Part shown: piece after piece, positions 61,101 to 64,000 of the stretch
Layout of the letters: every line of letters begins with the position of its first letter
Position numbering within the stretch: the first letter of the stretch is position 1
Origin: Runella sp. MFBS21
GTDB taxonomy: Bacteria > Bacteroidota > Bacteroidia > Cytophagales > Spirosomataceae
Assembly: GCF_029433105.1 (NCBI RefSeq)
Contig: NZ_JARNTW010000006.1
Location: forward strand, 62,001 to 126,000
Length of the DNA stretch: 64,000 nt
Direction of reading: 5' to 3'
Position numbers and translations under genes: made by a program
Notes under the pieces: model-generated
The model's database searches: none
Told to the model about the DNA's origin: nothing
The model's input: the letters and a program-made list of their open reading frames with translations, nothing else

Positions 61101-63105
61101 TAGGAATATAAGTGATGTTGTCGATTTTGTTTAAATCTACAAAAAACTTATCATAATTAAAGGCCAAACCACTGCCATTGAACCGGAAATTAGCCGAAAT
61201 CAAACGACCATTCATCATAAAATCCCGATTTTTAAATACTTTCACTTCTTTATCCGAAGGAATCGCCACAATTTTGAGGGAATCGCTGACCGTAAACTTT
61301 TCTACTCCTCTTATAGTAAGTACATTATCTTTCAAATCTAGGGAGGCATTGGCTGTAGTAGCATTGGCAGGATATAAAGAAGATATTGCAAAATTATCAA
61401 AGTCTGTTTGCTTATTGTTGGCCAAAATATTTAAGATTCCTTTATCAGTAAGTCGCAATAAACCATTTTTAGGGTCAACCTCGACATAGCCGTCAAACAT
61501 CATCTGCCCATAAGCCCCTCTGACAGCATTCATGTCTTTTTTATAAAATTCTGCAATCTCTTCAGAAGAAAAAGTAGGTGTTTTCTGTTTGGCAATATAG
61601 TTGGATGCCATCAAAAGCGGATGAAAACCATACTGCTCACTTAAAGACCTAAAACGCTCTGGCTTAAAAAAGCTGTAAGACTCAAATCGAATAGGAACTA
61701 CTGTCTTGCCTGCAATAACAGAAAACTCTATTTGCTTTTTGACAAAACTCCAACGTAACATCTCGGCTTCAATAAACATCTTATGATACGAGTCAGCATA
61801 GGGAGTGTATTTGTAGCCTGTTCGATCGGCACGCTGACTTTTCACTAATCCTTCTGAGTCATTGTAAGTAAGACGTACCCCTGGATGATAAAGTGAATCG
61901 GTTTGCCCTAAAGGTGCTGAAAAAGTAGCCAAAGGTGCTATAATCACCGAATCGGCAAACTCAAACCTGCGGCCTGTTGATTTGAAGGCGATTTTGCCAT
62001 CATGAGTGACAATAATCGTGGAAGGTTGCTGACTTAGTGAAGTTCCTATTAGTTTTAATCCTATCAACGATAGCCCTCCTTTGTACTGAACATTTTTGCT
62101 CAATCCCTTGAGATTGGCATCATTTCGATAAGAAATAAATCTAGGATAAGAGGAAGGTTGGCCTTTGGGACGGCGCTTGCTCTCATACTCAAAAGTTCCT
62201 TCTAGCGGCTGGGAGAGTTTAGAAATATAATTAAGTTTGACATCTTCCGCACTTAGCTTGGGCAGAGAAGTATTAAAACCATATTTGGTAAAAGTAACAA
62301 AAAGCTCTGGAGAGCCACCCGCTACTTCCCAGGTCATTTTTCCTTGTTCTCCCACCCAAATCCCTTCTTTAATTCCCAAATTACCATTGGTTTGACTCAA
62401 CACTACCGAATCATTGGCAGTGACCATCACAAGGTTTACATTCTTAAATTCAATCACAGCCCCCGTCACTGTAGGAAGAGGCTTTTTTTCATAGGCGGTA
62501 GCACTAAGCAAGCCTGTCGAATCGGCTACTACATCTCCCCACCCATCATTGGTAGTAGCTGGTTTGGTGTTGGGAGTAGTGGTAGAAGTAGGAGTCTGGT
62601 TATTGATAAATTTAAAACTAAAAGTACCTTCTAAAGCAAAAAGCTTGTTGAAATTGGAATGATAGAGCGTTCTATTTTCAAACACTCCTCTGGCTGTTTC
62701 AAAAAACTTCTGCGAGCTTTTGGGGTCATAGGTCTCGACCACCTGCGATGCTACCGCCAAATACCCCTCTACTTCGTTAGGACTAGCCAAGGAGCCGTTA
62801 AAAGCCGAATAAAGCCCGCTGAATAGTTGTTCAAAATGCGGTGTGGAAGGTTTATATCCTTTGGCTACCATACGCCTTGTAAGAGCAACGATACTTTTTT
62901 GGTGATTTTGAGTCAAACGAGTATCAAGCCACAAAGTCTCTAAGTTTTTGGCGGATTTGAGATAAGCCGGATTTCCGCTCATAGCCATCATTTTTTGAAC
63001 ATCTGCTATAAACTGCGCGGGCTCTTCAGATAGCTTGATTACTTGGGAATAGCTTTTCAGTCCTGTCAAGTACAACAACAATATCAAAAAATGGAACCTT
63101 TTCAT
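58147..63105 (-). CDS. Very large secreted protein of unknown function
   Basis: 1652 residues from ATG 63105, which opens a signal peptide (MKRFHFLILLLYLTGLKSYSQ); a longer frame has no signal and is rejected. No catalytic motif is visible. The chain is mostly beta-strand with recurring pieces about setting, covering or labelling fields (LRSTGLYGKGFLRRE, SQDIKFNKEGFLAGESQYKI), plus repeated FDGYIKPIIKK and FDGYVEV segments. FKGYVKPIIKDLEI in the DUF748-like neighbour is similar to the former. The last 170 residues are low complexity, rich in Lys, Glu, Thr, Pro and Ala, and end KKKEKEEEKEGF. Probably an envelope scaffold or transport component. Function unknown. Confidence 0.75.
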   Translation of the reverse strand: MKRFHFLILLLYLTGLKSYSQVIKLSEEPAQFIADVQKMMAMSGNPAYLKSAKNLETLWLDTRLTQNHQKSIVALTRRMVAKGYKPSTPHFEQLFSGLYSAFNGSLASPNEVEGYLAVASQVVETYDPKSSQKFFETARGVFENRTLYHSNFNKLFALEGTFSFKFINNQTPTSTTTPNTKPATTNDGWGDVVADSTGLLSATAYEKKPLPTVTGAVIEFKNVNLVMVTANDSVVLSQTNGNLGIKEGIWVGEQGKMTWEVAGGSPELFVTFTKYGFNTSLPKLSAEDVKLNYISKLSQPLEGTFEYESKRRPKGQPSSYPRFISYRNDANLKGLSKNVQYKGGLSLIGLKLIGTSLSQQPSTIIVTHDGKIAFKSTGRRFEFADSVIIAPLATFSAPLGQTDSLYHPGVRLTYNDSEGLVKSQRADRTGYKYTPYADSYHKMFIEAEMLRWSFVKKQIEFSVIAGKTVVPIRFESYSFFKPERFRSLSEQYGFHPLLMASNYIAKQKTPTFSSEEIAEFYKKDMNAVRGAYGQMMFDGYVEVDPKNGLLRLTDKGILNILANNKQTDFDNFAISSLYPANATTANASLDLKDNVLTIRGVEKFTVSDSLKIVAIPSDKEVKVFKNRDFMMNGRLISANFRFNGSGLAFNYDKFFVDLNKIDNITYIPKESYDKGGTTEVGGEVVYEKSGRIYLNDPTNKSGKKKNSVFPRLSVPEGMTVYFDQPDRGNLAYNRKVFFKIPSVDYDSLGSQDIVFIGMFNSDGIFPPFQAHLRSMPDNSLGFTYIPPAAGYKVYGTSTAVKFTKEIVMDKQGLRSQGEISHLSARIPTQSMLFMSDSLIASGAEAEIKEAVIGKAYFPKVDLRNYSLRWMPKADSMSLTTKGNTFNFYNGTTKLDGRIVLRSTGLYGKGFLRREDSELTSQDIKFNKEGFLAGESQYKIISATNTTRPVLLGQNVDVDFNIVKGIVGISTSQKSIENTCMEFPFASYRTSINRAQWNINAKTIAMKGDVATSTFTATAPEQEGLTFNGSSALYEIEKMTLNIGGVPFIKSADAKVLPDKGMVIVRRNGEMSAFKNARLVLDTLNEYHRLKNGNIQIMSRTKFIGDATYLYATVTNDTIPVKMGNFDLRAVSSPTVSSNSRTAKNAKNKVFSTVARAEIVEVDNFVIGPRLQYKGGMTMIAPEPNLQFDGYIKPIIKKRPDLVASWIPFKETPTKDVALKVTPELKNEADLPISVGLHFRSGADGLYNTFLSPKESRNDQDIFDAEGLLRFDEKTKVFKVVSEPKKADELIDEENAYTFNDAKGTITYQGKLNFVSGGNVKQGEEMFLAAGSVNTNIDSTTYRFNTLLSFNFPTSKEIIAKAGEKIVQTNLDEQNSDPAEPEFERLGAKLSALIGRKATDSYIARTAAAYKPLFDASPKFNATLVFSNVNLRWSAPQNAFYSVGKIGVSNIGSTDINAEMEGMIEIRKNPRGDEISIYIESSEDVWYYFDWQQDKLAMVSSDQELNDFIMVKSKDKKESTVLPIGYEERDLFVDRFNSLYRPKPKKPVVVKDSKTPTKTTAPKTSPNTKTAATAAPKEKEPVETTPIETKEEAEKVAEVEKTTLPTAKDKTSKDTKSTAKSTDPKAKPGAKVAQTPPKAPAKKKEKEEEKEGF

Positions 63106-63259
63106 ACACAACCTTTTATAAATCCACATGAAGGGTAAAATTCTATCAATCTTTTCAACGAAGATATGCTCACATCTAAGCTTACGTAGTGACATTATAT
63201 AACGATCAAAGTACTTATTTTAACTCAATTTAACCCATTTTTATTTTGAACCCAAACCT

Positions 63260-64000
63260 ATGTCGGAAGATTTCTTGTACTTCTTATGGCAATTTCAGTA
63301 CTTTGACAAAACCAACCTTGCCACTGTCGCCAACGAATCGCTCCAAGTACTTGCTACCGGAATGCGTAACACCAATGCTGGCCCCGATTTTTTGAATGGG
63401 CGTGTCGTCATTGCGGGCATCGAATGGGCGGGCAATATCGAAATGCACCTACGTAGTTCGGATTGGCTTCGGCATAATCATCATCAAGACCCTTTCTACG
63501 ACAGTGTCATTTTGCATGTAGTATGGGAAAACGACTCCCCTATTCTTCGCCCTGACGGTACTCCCATTCCTACTTTGGCCCTTAAACCTCTCACCTCTAT
63601 ATTGCTTTTGCAAAACTATCACACACTGCTCGAAAGTCAAGAAATTATCCCGTGTGCAGGGCAGTTTGAGAGTGTGTCAGACCTTCAGAAACGCTCTATG
63701 CTCGACCGCGTCATGATGCAGCGTCTCCAGAGAAAAGCTTCTGTAGTGCATGAGATGTTGGAGAGAAACAAACAAGATTGGGAAGAAACAGCATATCAAC
63801 TTCTTGCCCAAAATTTTGGTTTTAAAATCAATACAGAGCCGATGCTACGTTTGGCACAAGGGCTTCCGTTGAAAATATTACAGAAGCATCGTGATAATCT
63901 ATTGCAAATCGAAGCATTGGTATTTGGGCAAGCGGGATTGATTCCAAGGGAAAGCGACGATAATCATATTCTTTTAATGCAAAAAGAACATTTGTTTTTG
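63260..64000 (+). CDS. DUF2851 family protein (cut by the window edge)
   Basis: At least 247 residues, still open at the right edge, from ATG 63260 (MSEDFLYFLWQFQYFD). Family landmarks are NTNAGPDFLNGRVVIAGIEWAGNIEMH, SSDWLRHNHHQDPFYDSVILHVVWEND and the middle block LLAQNFGFKINTEPMLRLAQGLP. The family is common in Bacteroidota and uncharacterised. The GPDF and WAGNIEMH elements are acidic/aromatic and might form a PD-(D/E)XK-like site, but this is a guess. The gene is divergent from the large secreted-protein gene, with about 155 bases between start codons. Confidence 0.87.
   Translation, partial: MSEDFLYFLWQFQYFDKTNLATVANESLQVLATGMRNTNAGPDFLNGRVVIAGIEWAGNIEMHLRSSDWLRHNHHQDPFYDSVILHVVWENDSPILRPDGTPIPTLALKPLTSILLLQNYHTLLESQEIIPCAGQFESVSDLQKRSMLDRVMMQRLQRKASVVHEMLERNKQDWEETAYQLLAQNFGFKINTEPMLRLAQGLPLKILQKHRDNLLQIEALVFGQAGLIPRESDDNHILLMQKEHLFL

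Overview
The window looks like part of a Bacteroidota chromosome, most likely from the Cytophagales (the order is a guess). Three things point this way. Many genes are preceded by the Bacteroidota promoter signature TANNTTTG, sometimes with a TTTG box about 19-20 bases upstream. There are type IX secretion cargo proteins with type A and type B (CHU_C) sorting domains. There is also a PorE-like OmpA protein, a TonB-ExbB-ExbD-ExbD cluster and several Bacteroidota-type hypothetical families. I saw no rRNA, tRNA, insertion sequence, prophage or CRISPR array. Most of the window is core chromosome with a few accessory patches.

Layout. 1-8.6 kb: a DUF71 (Dph6-like) ATP pyrophosphatase overlapping bioB, YqgE/AlgH, an outer-membrane barrel, trpE behind a complete tryptophan attenuator, a secreted type IX cargo protein, a COG1233-type FAD oxidoreductase and an IscA/HesB-like protein lacking its CGC cysteines. 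8.7-20.6 kb: a 1262-residue orphan histidine kinase, a double-domain universal stress protein, an ABC-type permease, an M1 peptidase, two PD-(D/E)XK-like proteins (one, GxxExxY, framed by inverted CACTAAG heptads), argH and a TVP38-type membrane protein. 20.6-30.9 kb (mostly minus strand): dnaN, aroC, a BatD-like protein, a TPR protein and the ExbB-ExbD-ExbD-TonB cluster with a PstS-like lipoprotein. 31-42.3 kb: a CHU_C protein, a PorE-like OmpA protein carrying a 12-A homopolymer, a GH3-family protein, a lytic transglycosylase, YceI, RidA, argB and recO.

42.3-47.5 kb (minus strand) is the most novel part. It is a compact five-gene operon with two paralogous pilin-like subunits, a third small secreted protein, a two-domain periplasmic chaperone-like protein and a 907-residue outer-membrane protein built like an usher (Ig-like domains, beta-barrel, carboxypeptidase-regulatory-like tail). 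I propose it as a candidate chaperone-usher-like surface fibre system. 47.9-51.8 kb holds an NAD salvage operon: a NrtR-type Nudix regulator with a degenerate Nudix box, a NAMPT-like enzyme, a PPP phosphatase and a short PRPP-synthetase-like enzyme, with two matching palindromes upstream. The NAMPT-like/PRPP-synthetase-like pair also matches the gene make-up I recall for the ADP-ribose-to-NAD (NARP1) route, so which chemistry it performs is open.

51.9-64 kb: an alpha/beta hydrolase, an M13 peptidase, purH, a DUF748-like protein next to a 1652-residue secreted protein of unknown function, and a DUF2851 gene cut by the window edge. All functional calls rest on motifs and domain patterns read by eye; no database search was possible.
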